64,000 nucleotides of DNA from Desulfomarina profundi. GTDB lineage: Bacteria > Desulfobacterota > Desulfobulbia > Desulfobulbales > Desulfocapsaceae. The notes beneath the pieces are model-generated. The model worked only from the letters and a program-made list of their open reading frames with translations, did not search any database and was not told the DNA's origin. How positions within the stretch are numbered: position 1 is the first letter of the stretch; each line of letters starts with the position of its first letter. The position numbers were made by a program, and so were the translations under genes. The stretch covers positions 3,678,501 to 3,742,500 of the forward strand of contig NZ_AP024086.1 in NCBI RefSeq assembly GCF_019703855.1, written 5' to 3'. This document shows positions 36,065 through 45,617 of this stretch, in pieces.

Positions 36065-38554
36065 ATGAGTATTGATAAAGAAGTAATTGAAGAACAGTTT
36101 CCCACTATTTCCATTGAAAAGGAACTGCAGAAATCGTATCTCGATTATGCAATGAGTGTTATCGTGGGCCGTGCCCTTCCGGATGTCCGTGACGGATTGA
36201 AACCTGTTCATCGCAGGGTGCTTTTTGCAATGCGTGAACTTGGTGTCTTCCATAACCGGCCCTATGTCAAATCTGCCAGAATTGTTGGTGATGTAATAGG
36301 TAAATATCATCCCCATGGTGATACAGCTGCTTACGATACCATTGTAAGAATGGCCCAGGATTTCGCCATGCGTTATCCTCTGGTGGATGGTCAGGGTAAT
36401 TTTGGTTCTCTTGATGGTGATTCTCCTGCTGCGATGAGATATACCGAAGCCAGAATGACCAGAATTGACAGAGAAATAGTAAATGATCTTGAAAAAGATA
36501 CTGTCGAATGGATTCCCAATTACGATAATTCCCTGAATGAACCCTCTGTAATGCCGACAAAAATACCGAATCTTCTTGTAAATGGTTCATCTGGTATTGC
36601 AGTTGGTATGGCAACAAATATTCCTCCACACAATCTAACAGAAGTTATTGACGGACTTATTGCACTGATAGAAAATCCTAACCTGACAGTGCATGAACTC
36701 ATGGGGATAGTGACAGGACCGGATTTTCCAACGGGAGGTTTGATCTGTGGTAGAGCCGGGATAAGAGAAGCCTATGAGACTGGAAAGGGTGTTGTCATTA
36801 TGAGAGCACTCAACCATGTGGAAAAAATAAAAGATGGAAAAAGAGAAGCCATCGTTATTACCGAAATACCCTATCAGTTAAATAAAGCAAGCCTTGTGGA
36901 GAAAATTGCTGAACTGGTCAAAGATAAGAAGATTGATTCAATATCTGAAGTTCGAGATGAATCGGATAGACACGGATTGCGGATAGTTATCGAACTGAAA
37001 AAGGATGAAATTGCAGAAATTGTGGTCAATCAACTCTATAAATTGACGCAGATGCAGAAATCCTTTGGTATCATATTTCTGGCTATTGTTAATAATAAGC
37101 CTGAAATTCTGAATTTAAAACAAATCCTGGAGCATTTCATACTCCATAGAAAAATAGTTGTTTATCGTAGAACAAATTTTGAACTGAAAAAGGCGGAAGA
37201 AAAAGCCCATCTTCTTGAAGGATTGAATATAGCAATTAATAATCTTGATGATGTGGTGGCCTTGATAAAAGCAGCTCAAAACCCCGCTGTTGCAAAGAAA
37301 AATCTCATTGAACGTTTCAGTTTAAGTGAAATTCAGGCCCAGACCATTCTCGATATGCGTCTGCAGAGGTTAACCGGTCTTGAGAGAGAAAAAATTGCCT
37401 CGGAATATAAGGCTATTCTTTTAGAAATAGACAGGCTGAAAAATATTCTCGAACATGAATCGTTGATAATGGGGATAATAAGTGGAGAATTTCAGGAGAT
37501 AAAGGAAAAATTCGGTGATGATAGACGTACGGAAATTATCGATGCTACGGATGAAATTCTGCCTGAAGATCTTATTGCTCCTGAAGAAATGGCTATTACT
37601 GTTACTCATTCCGGCTATATAAAGAGAAATCCGGTCAGCCTTTACAGATCCCAACATAGGGGTGGTAAAGGTGTTAAAGGTGTTAAGAATATTGAAGAGG
37701 ATTTTGTTTCCAATCTCTATGTAGCTTCCACTCTCGACACTTTTCTCTTTTTCACCAATCACGGCAAAGTATTCTGGCGAAAAGTTTACCAGTTACCGTT
37801 GGCAGGGAGAACTGCCCGTGGAAAAGCAATAATCAATTTACTGAATCTTGCTGAAGATGAAAAAATTGCCGCTATTCTTCCCATTGACAGTTTTGAGAAC
37901 GAAACGGAAAATAAAACCATTTTAATGGTGACAAAATTCGGTAGAGCCAAGAAAACGAGTCTGCAGGAATTTAAAAAGCCACTGAAAAAAGGTAAAAGGG
38001 CACTGACAATCAATGAAGGTGATGAAATAATAGCAGCTCATGTTCTTAATGGGAATGACACTATACTTCTTATTACCAGGGATGGTATGTGTATTCATTT
38101 CCGGGAAACGGATATAAGGACAATGGGAAGAGGTGCAGCCGGTGTTCGTGGTATCCGTCTCGCTGAAAATGATGAAGTTGTCAGTGCAATAGTAATATCA
38201 AACAATAATTCTATTCTTACGGTTACTGAAAATGGTTTTGGAAAAAGAAGTCCAATCGAAGAATATAGAATTCAAAAACGTGGTGGAAAAGGCATAAGAG
38301 GTATCAAGAAAAGCGTAAGAAATGGATCCGTAATTGATGCTCAACAGGTAGATGACAGTGATGAGATTATCATTATTTCAGATCATGGAAAAATGATCAG
38401 AATGGATCTCAGCAAGGTCAGAGTTATAGGTAGAACTACAAAAGGAGTAAAACTCATCAATATAGATGAAAAAGAAAAAGTTGTAGGCATGGACAGCATG
38501 GCCAGGGATAATAAAGACTCCGATATTGAAGAAACCGATGACAATCAAGTTTAA
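36065..38554 (+). CDS. gyrA: DNA gyrase subunit A
   Basis: GyrA cuts and rejoins DNA. The catalytic Tyr is in [14 protein letters not shown] (about residue 125), preceded by the quinolone-resistance region [17 protein letters not shown]. The C-terminal beta-pinwheel carries the gyrase box as [10 protein letters not shown] (about 530), plus [10 protein letters not shown], which favours gyrase over topoisomerase IV. Position 83-equivalent reads as Thr within HGDTAAYDT, a residue often linked to low quinolone susceptibility. The stop overlaps the gpsA start (TAATG). Confidence 0.97.
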   Translation: MSIDKEVIEEQFPTISIEKELQKSYLDYAMSVIVGRALPDVRDGLKPVHRRVLFAMRELGVFHNRPYVKSARIVGDVIGKYHPHGDTAAYDTIVRMAQDFAMRYPLVDGQGNFGSLDGDSPAAMRYTEARMTRIDREIVNDLEKDTVEWIPNYDNSLNEPSVMPTKIPNLLVNGSSGIAVGMATNIPPHNLTEVIDGLIALIENPNLTVHELMGIVTGPDFPTGGLICGRAGIREAYETGKGVVIMRALNHVEKIKDGKREAIVITEIPYQLNKASLVEKIAELVKDKKIDSISEVRDESDRHGLRIVIELKKDEIAEIVVNQLYKLTQMQKSFGIIFLAIVNNKPEILNLKQILEHFILHRKIVVYRRTNFELKKAEEKAHLLEGLNIAINNLDDVVALIKAAQNPAVAKKNLIERFSLSEIQAQTILDMRLQRLTGLEREKIASEYKAILLEIDRLKNILEHESLIMGIISGEFQEIKEKFGDDRRTEIIDATDEILPEDLIAPEEMAITVTHSGYIKRNPVSLYRSQHRGGKGVKGVKNIEEDFVSNLYVASTLDTFLFFTNHGKVFWRKVYQLPLAGRTARGKAIINLLNLAEDEKIAAILPIDSFENETENKTILMVTKFGRAKKTSLQEFKKPLKKGKRALTINEGDEIIAAHVLNGNDTILLITRDGMCIHFRETDIRTMGRGAAGVRGIRLAENDEVVSAIVISNNNSILTVTENGFGKRSPIEEYRIQKRGGKGIRGIKKSVRNGSVIDAQQVDDSDEIIIISDHGKMIRMDLSKVRVIGRTTKGVKLINIDEKEKVVGMDSMARDNKDSDIEETDDNQV

Positions 38555-39570
38555 TGACTGAGAATAAAACAATTTCAGTAATAGGAGCCGGATCCTGGGG
38601 AACCGCTCTGGCCCTTGTCTTAGCTGAAAATCAGAATAACGTTTTTCTCTGGGGTCATAATAGACGAACTGTTAGGAAGTTACAGGAAGAGAGGCAGAAT
38701 AAAAAGTATCTACCAGGTATTCAATTTCCCGATAACCTTAAAATTACAGGTGATCTGGAACTCTGTGTCGGACAAAGTGCAATAATATTGATGGTTGTAC
38801 CATCGCATGGTTTAAGAGATGTTTTTAACAAACTTGCAGCCATGTTACCCGATAAAGCGTATATAATTTCTGCTGTTAAAGGCATAGAAAATAGTTCGCT
38901 GGAAACCATGACCATGATCATGGAAAGCGTTCTTCAGCAACGATATCCTGAAAAAAATTGTGAAATTGGCGTGTTATCGGGTCCATCCTTTGCCAAAGAG
39001 GTTGCCCAACGAGTACCAACCGCCGTTACCCTTGGCTTTAAAAACCTTGCTACTGCGAAGAAATTGCAGAAAGTATTTGGTAACAGTTTTTTCAGGGTTT
39101 ATGCGGGGTGCGATATAACAGGTCTTGAGATAAGTGCTTCTTATAAAAATATAATAGCTATTGCCGCCGGTGTATGCGATGGACTCGGCTATGGACTCAA
39201 TACACGTGCTGCCTTGATTACCCGCGGGCTGACTGAGATGACCAGGCTTGGAACAGCACTGGGAGCAGATATTTCAACTTTTTCTGGTTTGAGTGGACTT
39301 GGAGATTTACTCCTTACCTGTACCGGTAATTTAAGTAGAAACAGAACAGTTGGATTAAAACTTGGTAAGGGAAAACAACTGGAAGAAATAGTAAACGAAA
39401 TGAAAATGGTGGCAGAAGGAATTAAAACCACAAGGTCTATTTTTGAAATACGAAAAAAATATACAGTTGAGACCCCTATTCTTGATGAAGTTTACAAGAT
39501 TATTTACCAGGGAAAAAAATGCTCCCTCGCTGTAAGTGACCTGCTGGCCAGGGAGCTTAAAGTCGAATAA
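38554..39570 (+). CDS. gpsA: Glycerol-3-phosphate dehydrogenase [NAD(P)+]
   Basis: GpsA reduces dihydroxyacetone phosphate to sn-glycerol 3-phosphate for phospholipid synthesis. The Rossmann motif is IGAGSWGTALALVLAEN at the N-terminus; other blocks are VLSGPSFAKEVAQRVPTAVT, ASYKNIIAIAAGVCDGLGYG (catalytic Lys) and SGLSGLGDLLLTC. Its 338 residues are typical. Its ATG overlaps the gyrA stop by one base, indicating translational coupling. Confidence 0.96.
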   Translation: MTENKTISVIGAGSWGTALALVLAENQNNVFLWGHNRRTVRKLQEERQNKKYLPGIQFPDNLKITGDLELCVGQSAIILMVVPSHGLRDVFNKLAAMLPDKAYIISAVKGIENSSLETMTMIMESVLQQRYPEKNCEIGVLSGPSFAKEVAQRVPTAVTLGFKNLATAKKLQKVFGNSFFRVYAGCDITGLEISASYKNIIAIAAGVCDGLGYGLNTRAALITRGLTEMTRLGTALGADISTFSGLSGLGDLLLTCTGNLSRNRTVGLKLGKGKQLEEIVNEMKMVAEGIKTTRSIFEIRKKYTVETPILDEVYKIIYQGKKCSLAVSDLLARELKVE

Positions 39571-39574
39571 ATGT

Positions 39575-39627
39575 ATTACCTAAATCCTGCAATTGGCAAG
39601 TTTACCGAACTGCAGGATTCAGGTATT
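39575..39627. terminator. Inverted repeat between convergent gpsA and rdgB (possible bidirectional terminator)
   Basis: ACCTAAATCCTGCA (39578-39591) pairs with TGCAGGATTCAGGT (39611-39624) with one mismatch and a 19-base loop. It lies between the stops of two convergent genes. T-runs are weak. Confidence 0.45.
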
Positions 39628-40297
39628 AATTTGACCAATCATTATCTTTAAACATTGAATGATCAGGTTTAGGTGGTTTTTCTTCAGAAAGTCTCTGTTC
39701 GAGCCATTTGATAATGAGGGGCATTTCCTTTTTTACTTCTGCAAGAGCTTTTCCCCTGTGACTGACACGATTTTTCTCATCCATTGAAAGTTCAGCGAAG
39801 GTTTTACCCAATTCCTCAAAATAAAAGAGTGGGTCATAACCGAATCCACTCGTACCACGGGGCTCTTTAAGAATAATACCGTCACAACGCGACTCATAGG
39901 TCAAAGCCGGTCCGGAAGGTACAGCTATTGACAAAACACAGCTGAAATGAGCTTTTCTATCTGATTTACCTGACAGCTCCTCAAGCAGTTTTTTACAGTT
40001 ATCGGCATCTGTTGCATTTTCTCCAGCATATCTTGAAGAATAAACCCCCGGAGCACCTTCAAGTGCGTCCACACAGAGACCTGAATCATCTGCAATTGCG
40101 GGAAGACCTAAAATTTTTGCAGTATGATGGGCCTTTTTATAAGCGTTTTCATCAAATGTATTCCCATCTTCAATTGCTTCTGGAATGGGTCCAAAATCGG
40201 CGAGAGATTTAACCTCAATTGAAGTTTCCTGTAAAAGATTTTTAAATTCAACCAATTTATTTTTATTATTTGTTGCTATCACTATCATTGGGATCAT
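39626..40297 (-). CDS. rdgB: XTP/dITP diphosphatase (RdgB/HAM1 family)
   Basis: The enzyme removes non-canonical purine nucleotides such as dITP and XTP. Family features are IVIATNNKNKLVEFKNLL, DDSGLCVDALEGAPGVYSSR, GTSGFGYDPLFY and MDEKNRVSHRGKAL. The 223-residue length includes a ~20-residue C-terminal extension (EEKPPKPDHSMFKDNDWSN). The start could also be two or three codons later. Confidence 0.95.
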   Translation of the reverse strand: MIPMIVIATNNKNKLVEFKNLLQETSIEVKSLADFGPIPEAIEDGNTFDENAYKKAHHTAKILGLPAIADDSGLCVDALEGAPGVYSSRYAGENATDADNCKKLLEELSGKSDRKAHFSCVLSIAVPSGPALTYESRCDGIILKEPRGTSGFGYDPLFYFEELGKTFAELSMDEKNRVSHRGKALAEVKKEMPLIIKWLEQRLSEEKPPKPDHSMFKDNDWSN

Positions 40298-40353
40298 GAT
40301 GAAATTATCCTGTCTTATGAATTAAAAAAACGAGATTAAAATTAATTTAAGTT

Positions 40354-40902
40354 TTATTTATTTTTTATTTTCAATGATTTATCGTATCGTTCCCATTCAC
40401 TGTAAATACAGCCACAATAAGGTTGCCTGTAAAGAGAAAGTTGTTTTGAAATATCAATTCCCTGTTGCCAGCCTTCCCTGAAATCATGGTAAATAAATGT
40501 GATTGAATACAGTTCTTCAAGGTTTTTGCATATTTTAATAATTTTCTTATGATTTTGATATTTGCTGTAAAGAAGTGTACTGGTAAACGCGTCAAAATTG
40601 TTCTCCTTTGCAGTCTGCACTGTTTTTTCAAGTCTATCGGAATAGCAAAAGTTGCACCTTTTTCCTTCATTATGCACCACTGATCTCAAAAAATATTTAA
40701 GACCGTATTTTTTATCAATTATGGCCGGTATATGTTGTTTTCTCAGATATTCATCTGCAGTGACAAGTCTTCTGCGGAATTCTTTAAAAGGATGGATATT
40801 GGGGTTGTAGAAATAAGCGGTGATGGAATAATCTTTTTCACGAAGAAATGTGAGAGGATAAACTGCGCAAGGTCCGCAACATATATGGAGAAGAAGTTTC
40901 AT
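40354..40902 (-). CDS. queH: Epoxyqueuosine reductase QueH
   Basis: QueH reduces epoxyqueuosine to queuosine in tRNA. The N-terminal Cys pair with a following Cys (LLLHICCGPCAVYPL), AYFYNPNIHPFKEFRRR, and GKRCNFCYSDRLEKTVQTAK with RQPYCGCIYSE give the QueH cysteine set for iron-sulfur binding. The start is set at MKLLLHICCGPC (40902) as in relatives; an ATG at 40923 adds seven residues. It overlaps nothing but starts 18 bases before the end of the upstream regulator. Confidence 0.92.
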   Translation of the reverse strand: MKLLLHICCGPCAVYPLTFLREKDYSITAYFYNPNIHPFKEFRRRLVTADEYLRKQHIPAIIDKKYGLKYFLRSVVHNEGKRCNFCYSDRLEKTVQTAKENNFDAFTSTLLYSKYQNHKKIIKICKNLEELYSITFIYHDFREGWQQGIDISKQLSLYRQPYCGCIYSEWERYDKSLKIKNK

Positions 40903-40919
40903 GAATATTGTCTGAAAAA

Positions 40920-42473
40920 TCAAATCTTAAATTTTTTTGGATCAATATTATACTGATGGATCTTATAATTAATGATTCTCAGGCTTGTATCCAGGTCTTT
41001 TGCAGTCTTTGTCTGGTTACCATTGTTTCGTTTCAGCCCTTCAACTATAAGTTCTTTTTCAAAATTTTCTACTGCAACTGAAAGAGAAAGAGGTTTTTCC
41101 CTGGATGAATTCCCAGCAGTTTGAAGTGTCGGTGGAAGGTGAATTGATTTTATAGTGTCACCATCACAGATAAGCACAGCCCTTTCAATACAGTTCTGGA
41201 GTTCCCTGACATTCCCGGGCCAATGGTACTGAATCAACATGTCTATTGCTGTGGTGGAAATTCTGATAATTTTTTTGTTGTTTTCTTTAGAATATTTTTC
41301 AAGAAAAAATTCAGCAAGAAGGAGAATGTCAGTTCGTCGCTCTCTTAAGGGGGGCATATACACAGGAAAAACATTAAGTCTGTAGTAGAGATCTTCTCTG
41401 AAATTTTTTTCTGCAACCGCCTTTTCAAGATCTCTGTTTGTTGCTGCAACGAGTCGAACATCACATTCGATGAGGTTTGTTGAACCAAGTCTCTGGAACT
41501 TTCTTTCCTGCACAACATTGAGGAGTTTAACCTGTACTGAATGGCTGATTTCACCTATCTCATCAAGGAACAGGGTCCCTCCTTCAGCCTGTTCAAAACG
41601 TCCAATTTTCAGCTCATTTGCACCGGTGAATGAACCTTTTTCATGACCAAAAAGTTCACTTTCCAAAAGGGTTTCAGGAAGAGCAGAACAATTAACAACG
41701 ATAAAGGGTGCGGATTTTCTTTTGCCATTGTAATGAAGAGCTTTTGCCACAAGTGTTTTTCCTGTACCTGATTCGCCACGAAGAAGGACAGTTGCATTAG
41801 AGTCAACAACCCTGTGTATCATTTCATACACTTCCTGCATTTTGCTCGAATTACCTATAATATCATTAATTTTATTCTTTTCTGAAAGCTCTCTTTTAAG
41901 CTTAAGGTTTTCAGAATAAAGTTCTTCGGTCTCCCTGTTTACTTTTTGTACTCTGACAACAGTCTGGGCAATTATTGAACTTAAAACTGTGAGGAATTGC
42001 AGATCGGTATTGGCCTGTTCGGTAATACCGTTTTTATATATGATATCAACACTGAGAGCACCTATAATGTTTTGTCCATCCTTGATGGGAACACACAGAA
42101 AAGATCTCTTTTGTTTCTTTACGTTTTCACGTGCTCCAGTTCTATTGAGAAATAATGGTTCTTCGGCAATATGTGGAACGATAATAGGTTCGCCTGTGGC
42201 AACAACTCTCCCTGTAATCCCCTCCCCTATTCTATATTTTCCACGCTTTTTCCCAGCTGCAGATATTCCATGGGCAACTTCTATCTCAAGGTTTCCGGTT
42301 AATGGGTTAACGATGGAAACAGTACCATTTTCCATCCCTTTTATTTCTGAAAGAATAAACATGGTGCTTTCCAGGCATTCACTGAGTTCTTTTGAAGATG
42401 CCAGTTGTTTAGTTATTTCATAAAGGGCCGTGAGATCTTCCAGTTGTTTGGAGATATCGTTTTTGTGTACCAT
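40920..42473 (-). CDS. Sigma-54-dependent activator with GAF domain (NifA-like)
   Basis: The 517-residue protein has an N-terminal GAF domain (about 15-180), a sigma-54 AAA domain (about 205-430) with Walker A GESGTGKTLVAKAL, the GAFTGA loop as GSFTGANE, Walker B GGTLFLDEIGE and RLNVFPVYMPPLRER, and a C-terminal Fis-type HTH (NNGNQTKTAKDLDTSLRIIN). Overall it resembles NifA, but no nif genes are near, so its target may be nitrogen-related or something else. It hydrolyses ATP to open sigma-54 promoters. Confidence 0.88.
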   Translation of the reverse strand: MVHKNDISKQLEDLTALYEITKQLASSKELSECLESTMFILSEIKGMENGTVSIVNPLTGNLEIEVAHGISAAGKKRGKYRIGEGITGRVVATGEPIIVPHIAEEPLFLNRTGARENVKKQKRSFLCVPIKDGQNIIGALSVDIIYKNGITEQANTDLQFLTVLSSIIAQTVVRVQKVNRETEELYSENLKLKRELSEKNKINDIIGNSSKMQEVYEMIHRVVDSNATVLLRGESGTGKTLVAKALHYNGKRKSAPFIVVNCSALPETLLESELFGHEKGSFTGANELKIGRFEQAEGGTLFLDEIGEISHSVQVKLLNVVQERKFQRLGSTNLIECDVRLVAATNRDLEKAVAEKNFREDLYYRLNVFPVYMPPLRERRTDILLLAEFFLEKYSKENNKKIIRISTTAIDMLIQYHWPGNVRELQNCIERAVLICDGDTIKSIHLPPTLQTAGNSSREKPLSLSVAVENFEKELIVEGLKRNNGNQTKTAKDLDTSLRIINYKIHQYNIDPKKFKI

Positions 42474-42763
42474 TTTCGTGGAGAATCCAGTTGGTTTTTA
42501 TGACGTTATTTGGAATGGGTTGTAAGAATAAGCAAGATCTTCTTATAATTCTTTTCCCAGAATGAAATATTTTCGTCCTGGAATTTTAGAAAATATGATC
42601 AGTGGTTTTCAGGTAATCATCTTAAAAGATTCAGGATTAAAGAAAGAAAAAACCACTACCCTGAACCTTGCAATTTTTTTTTTAGAATTGATAGAATAAA
42701 AAAGAAAATTATTACAAAAATGTATTACAGCTCAGAAACTTTTAATACCAGCTTTTCAAGTTG
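42474..42763. other. Non-coding stretch between the NifA-like gene and the tRNA-Ser promoter
   Basis: About 290 AT-rich bases. It must contain the promoter of the NifA-like gene (minus strand). I see no ORF, hairpin or repeat that I can support. Confidence 0.4.
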
Positions 42764-42792
42764 TTGACAATCTTTCTTTCAAATGGTAAGAA
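42764..42792 (+). promoter_or_regulatory. Sigma-70 promoter of the tRNA-Ser pair
   Basis: A consensus TTGACA (42764-42769), 17-base spacer and TAAGAA (42787-42792) place transcription start near 42800, at the 5' end of the first tRNA. Confidence 0.7.
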
Positions 42793-42801
42793 AGGCACTT
42801 C

Positions 42802-42887
42802 GGAGGAATGGCCGAGTGGTTTAAGGCGGCGGTCTTGAAAACCGTTGTACGAAAGTACCGTGGGTTCGAATCCTACTTCCTCCGCCA
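42802..42887 (+). tRNA. tRNA-Ser (anticodon UGA)
   Basis: The acceptor stem GGAGGAA pairs with TTCCTCC. A D-arm GCCGAGTGGTTTAAGGC, anticodon loop CTTGAAA (anticodon TGA), a long variable arm (TTGTACGAAAGTACCG) and T-loop GGTTCGAATCC follow. Encoded GCCA end. Class II structure fits serine. Confidence 0.97.
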
Positions 42888-42905
42888 CAAATTTTATAAT
42901 ACTAT

Positions 42906-42999
<94 letters not shown>

Positions 43000-43001
43000 G
43001 A

Positions 43002-43041
43002 AAAGGTCATGGTATTAAAGATAAATACCATGACCTTTTTT
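43002..43041 (+). terminator. Rho-independent terminator after the tRNA-Ser pair
   Basis: AAAGGTCATGGTATT pairs perfectly with AATACCATGACCTTT across a 7-base loop and runs into a T-tract. Confidence 0.93.
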
Positions 43042-43115
43042 ATTAAAATTTTAGCATATTAACGGCAAAACATAAGTCATTAAATAATACAATAATTTAA
43101 ATTTAAAGGAAAAGC

Positions 43116-43592
43116 TCAATAACCCCAGAGAAGACTTCTTTTGATCCAGCCTTGTAGTCCTGACTCGTGTCTGACCTCCACCCATCCTGATTTCTGCTGA
43201 ACCGTAGCAAAAACCACGCCATAGTAGGCTTTTCCAATAATCTTACTATCTGTCCCTGGCCTGTTTCTGATGTTGATCTTGTTTTTTCTGTTTTTATTTA
43301 CCTTGACGATCATCATTGGTTTGTCAACCAACAGCTTTCTATAAACCCACCCGGTATCACCTTCGAAATCTTTAACTTGGGCCCATTTCCCTTTTTTTTT
43401 AAGTATTAACAGAGGAAAACCACTTCCGTATTCCCACTTCACCTTATATTTTATACCAGGCCCTGTTCTCAGGTTCACTTTATCTCCTTTGACACTCATC
43501 ATTTCTGCAAAAGCTGATATTGGAGAGAAAAGAAGACAACAAAAAAATGTAGCGATAAAAAAATGAATTTGAATGGTATGAATTTTTTTCAT
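43116..43592 (-). CDS. Secreted protein with two bacterial SH3 domains
   Basis: The 158-residue protein has a signal peptide (hydrophobic FFIATFFCCLLF, then SPISAFAE). Two SH3b domains follow: the first with KVNLRTGPGIKYKVKWEY and DTGWVYRKLL, the second with INIRNRPGTDSKIIGK and LQGWIKRSLLWGY. It is probably periplasmic and may bind peptidoglycan; no catalytic domain is attached. A ~115-bp dispersed repeat begins 17 bases upstream of its start. Confidence 0.85.
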   Translation of the reverse strand: MKKIHTIQIHFFIATFFCCLLFSPISAFAEMMSVKGDKVNLRTGPGIKYKVKWEYGSGFPLLILKKKGKWAQVKDFEGDTGWVYRKLLVDKPMMIVKVNKNRKNKINIRNRPGTDSKIIGKAYYGVVFATVQQKSGWVEVRHESGLQGWIKRSLLWGY

Positions 43593-43608
43593 TTTTAGAA
43601 AAACGTGA

Positions 43609-43724
43609 TTAGTGCCTTACTCCTGAATTCCTGTTATAAAAAACAAGAAACCAGGGAAGGTTTTTTGAAATTAAATGGTTAGGTTTATTTCCATGGCACT
43701 TAAAACCCCTTATGGGGTGTTAGT
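43609..43724 (+). repeat. ~115-bp dispersed repeat, copy 3
   Basis: Starts TTAGTGCCTTACTCCTGAAT, has AACCAGGGAAGG, AAATGGTTAGGTTTATTTCC, ATGGCACTT, hairpin ACCCCTTATGGGGT and ends GTTAGT. It occupies the SH3-protein/parB gap and its end overlaps the parB stop codon (43720-43722). Confidence 0.87.
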
Positions 43725-44589
43725 TATCATTTAAAAGCAAAACAAAAAGTCTGTCCAGGTCATCAAGAGAATAGTATTCTATTTCTATTTTACCCCTGGT
43801 TCCGTTCTCACTGATAACTACTTTTGAGTTTAACCTGTTTGTTAATTGGTTAACCAGTGATTTTTTATAGGATGCAGGCAGTCCCTCTTGTTCCTGATTT
43901 GATTTAGTATTTTTAAGCGGAGCAGATGAATTTGCAAATTTCCTGGCAAATGCTTCTGTCTGTCTGACGGAAAGATTTTTCCTGATTACAGTATCCCGAG
44001 TTTCTTTGAGTTTTATTGGATCATCCAGAAGCCGAATTAGAGCTCTACCATGGCCTTCGCTGAGGATTCCAGATATAATATCCTGTTGAATATAGTCTGG
44101 AAGTTTTAATAATCTTAGCATGTTAGCTATGGTTGATCTTTTTTTACCAACTTTTTTTGCTGTTTCGTCCTGGGTGTAAGAAAATTTATCTATTAAACTT
44201 TTATACGCAAGGGCTTCTTCAATAGGATTGAGATCTGTTCTTTGAATATTTTCTATAAGAGCCAGCTCAAGGAGAGCATCCTCACCTGTAACGTCCATAA
44301 GGACAACGGGTACTTTGGAAAGACCTGCGAGTTTTGAAGCTCTTAATCTTCTCTCACCAGCAATGAGTTCATATTTACCTGCTGAATTTCCGTGGGTAAC
44401 AATCAACGGTTGAATAATACCATTTTCTTTGATTGAGTGAGCGAGTTCGTTAAGATCATCTTCTTTAAAGTGAGTGCGTGGTTGAAGCTTGTTGGGATAA
44501 ATAAGGTCGATATCACACTCAAAAAACTTTTCTTCCTCTTCACCAAAGAGAAGACCAACGCCCTGCCCTAACCCTTTTTTCTGGATCAT
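43720..44589 (-). CDS. parB: Chromosome-partitioning protein ParB
   Basis: ParB binds parS and uses CTP to slide along DNA, guiding origin segregation. The N-terminus MIQKKGLGQGVGLLFGEEE is the usual short ParA-contact segment. Motifs are IYPNKLQPRTHF, ELAHSIKENGIIQPLIV, the CTPase motif YELIAGERRLRASKLAG, and HTH ETAKKVGKKRSTIANMLRLL. Length 289 is typical. Its stop lies in the ~115-bp repeat. Two perfect parS sites lie just beyond parA. Confidence 0.97.
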   Translation of the reverse strand: MIQKKGLGQGVGLLFGEEEEKFFECDIDLIYPNKLQPRTHFKEDDLNELAHSIKENGIIQPLIVTHGNSAGKYELIAGERRLRASKLAGLSKVPVVLMDVTGEDALLELALIENIQRTDLNPIEEALAYKSLIDKFSYTQDETAKKVGKKRSTIANMLRLLKLPDYIQQDIISGILSEGHGRALIRLLDDPIKLKETRDTVIRKNLSVRQTEAFARKFANSSAPLKNTKSNQEQEGLPASYKKSLVNQLTNRLNSKVVISENGTRGKIEIEYYSLDDLDRLFVLLLNDN

Positions 44590-45365
44590 TTAAAAGTCCT
44601 TTGTCTTTTTAAAAATTCTGTTGTCAGTTGCATATATGATTTTGCGCCTGTAGATTTAGAATCGTAATCGAAAATAGTTTTACCGTGACTCGGGCTTTCA
44701 CTCAGGCGGACATTTCTTGGAATAGTCGTTTTGAAAAGCTGATCTTTAAAATACTTTTTTATTTCACCTGCGACCTGGTGGGTAAGGTTGTTTCTTTTGT
44801 CGAACATGGTTAGCAATAGACCTTCGATAAAAAGATCCTTGTTAAAGTTCTTTTTTACTGATCGTATTGTGTTTACGAGTTGAGCAAGACCTTCCATGGC
44901 AAAATATTCACATTGCATGGGAATAAGAACAGAATCGGCCGAAGTAAGTGCGTTTATAGTGAGTAAGCCCAAGGAAGGAGGACAGTCAATAATAAGGAAG
45001 TCAAAACCCGGTTGAATTGTTTTTAAAATCCTTTTTAGTCTATATTCCCTTTCAGGAAGTTCAATGAGTTCAATTTCAACAGCAACAAGGTCAATGTTTG
45101 AAGGAATGATTGATAATTTCTTTGTTGAAGTTGAACTTATTGTATTATAGACATTACATGATTCTGAGTATGCATGATAAAGATTAGGTAAGGATTTATC
45201 TACAGACACCCCTACTCCACTGGAACTGTTTCCTTGTGGGTCTGAGTCGATAAGTAAAACTTTCTTCCCTTTTTGGGCAAGAGCAGCTGAAAGATTGATT
45301 GCGGTTGTGGTTTTGCCCACACCCCCTTTCTGGTTAGCAACAGCAATTATTTTGTTATTTTTCAT
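44586..45365 (-). CDS. parA: Chromosome-partitioning ATPase ParA (Soj)
   Basis: ParA-type ATPase with the deviant Walker A KGGVGKTTTAINLS at the N-terminus, LIDSDPQGNSSSGVG and LIIDCPPSLGLLT. The frame is open from 45425, but MKNNKIIAVANQKGG (45365) starts where Soj proteins do and is preferred. It overlaps parB by four bases (ATGA). Together with parB and parS it segregates the origin region. Confidence 0.96.
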   Translation of the reverse strand: MKNNKIIAVANQKGGVGKTTTAINLSAALAQKGKKVLLIDSDPQGNSSSGVGVSVDKSLPNLYHAYSESCNVYNTISSTSTKKLSIIPSNIDLVAVEIELIELPEREYRLKRILKTIQPGFDFLIIDCPPSLGLLTINALTSADSVLIPMQCEYFAMEGLAQLVNTIRSVKKNFNKDLFIEGLLLTMFDKRNNLTHQVAGEIKKYFKDQLFKTTIPRNVRLSESPSHGKTIFDYDSKSTGAKSYMQLTTEFLKRQRTFK

Positions 45366-45491
45366 ATCATCCAGGTTTTTATTTTGATTTTGTCGTAAAA
45401 TACCCATTATCTTCCGAAAATGCAAAAAACATTTAGCTTTTACCTTAATTATCGAACAAAATAGAAATTGCTTTGAAAATTATGCCTTAAA

Positions 45492-45525
45492 AAACTCAAC
45501 TGTTTCACGTGAAACAGTTGAGTTT
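45492..45525. promoter_or_regulatory. parS site 1 inside a perfect 34-bp palindrome
   Basis: TGTTTCACGTGAAACA, the exact parS consensus, is at 45501-45516. The flanking AAACTCAAC and GTTGAGTTT extend the palindrome perfectly to 34 bases. It lies between the divergent parA and nadB genes. Confidence 0.97.
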
Positions 45526-45587
45526 CGATAACTGTTAATATATCAATTAATAATTCCCGAATTGATTTTTAATAATGGGAAGGTTTG

Positions 45588-45603
45588 TGTTTCACGTGAA
45601 ACA
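45588..45603. promoter_or_regulatory. parS site 2
   Basis: A second exact TGTTTCACGTGAAACA, 87 bases from the first and 15 bases before the nadB start codon, so ParB loading here could affect nadB expression. Confidence 0.97.
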
Positions 45604-45617
45604 GAAGGGAGTTTTTT

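Noticed and set aside
40920-42473. Calling the sigma-54 activator NifA outright and inferring a nif cluster
   Set aside because: Domain layout fits NifA but no nitrogen-fixation gene is near, so only NifA-like is supported.
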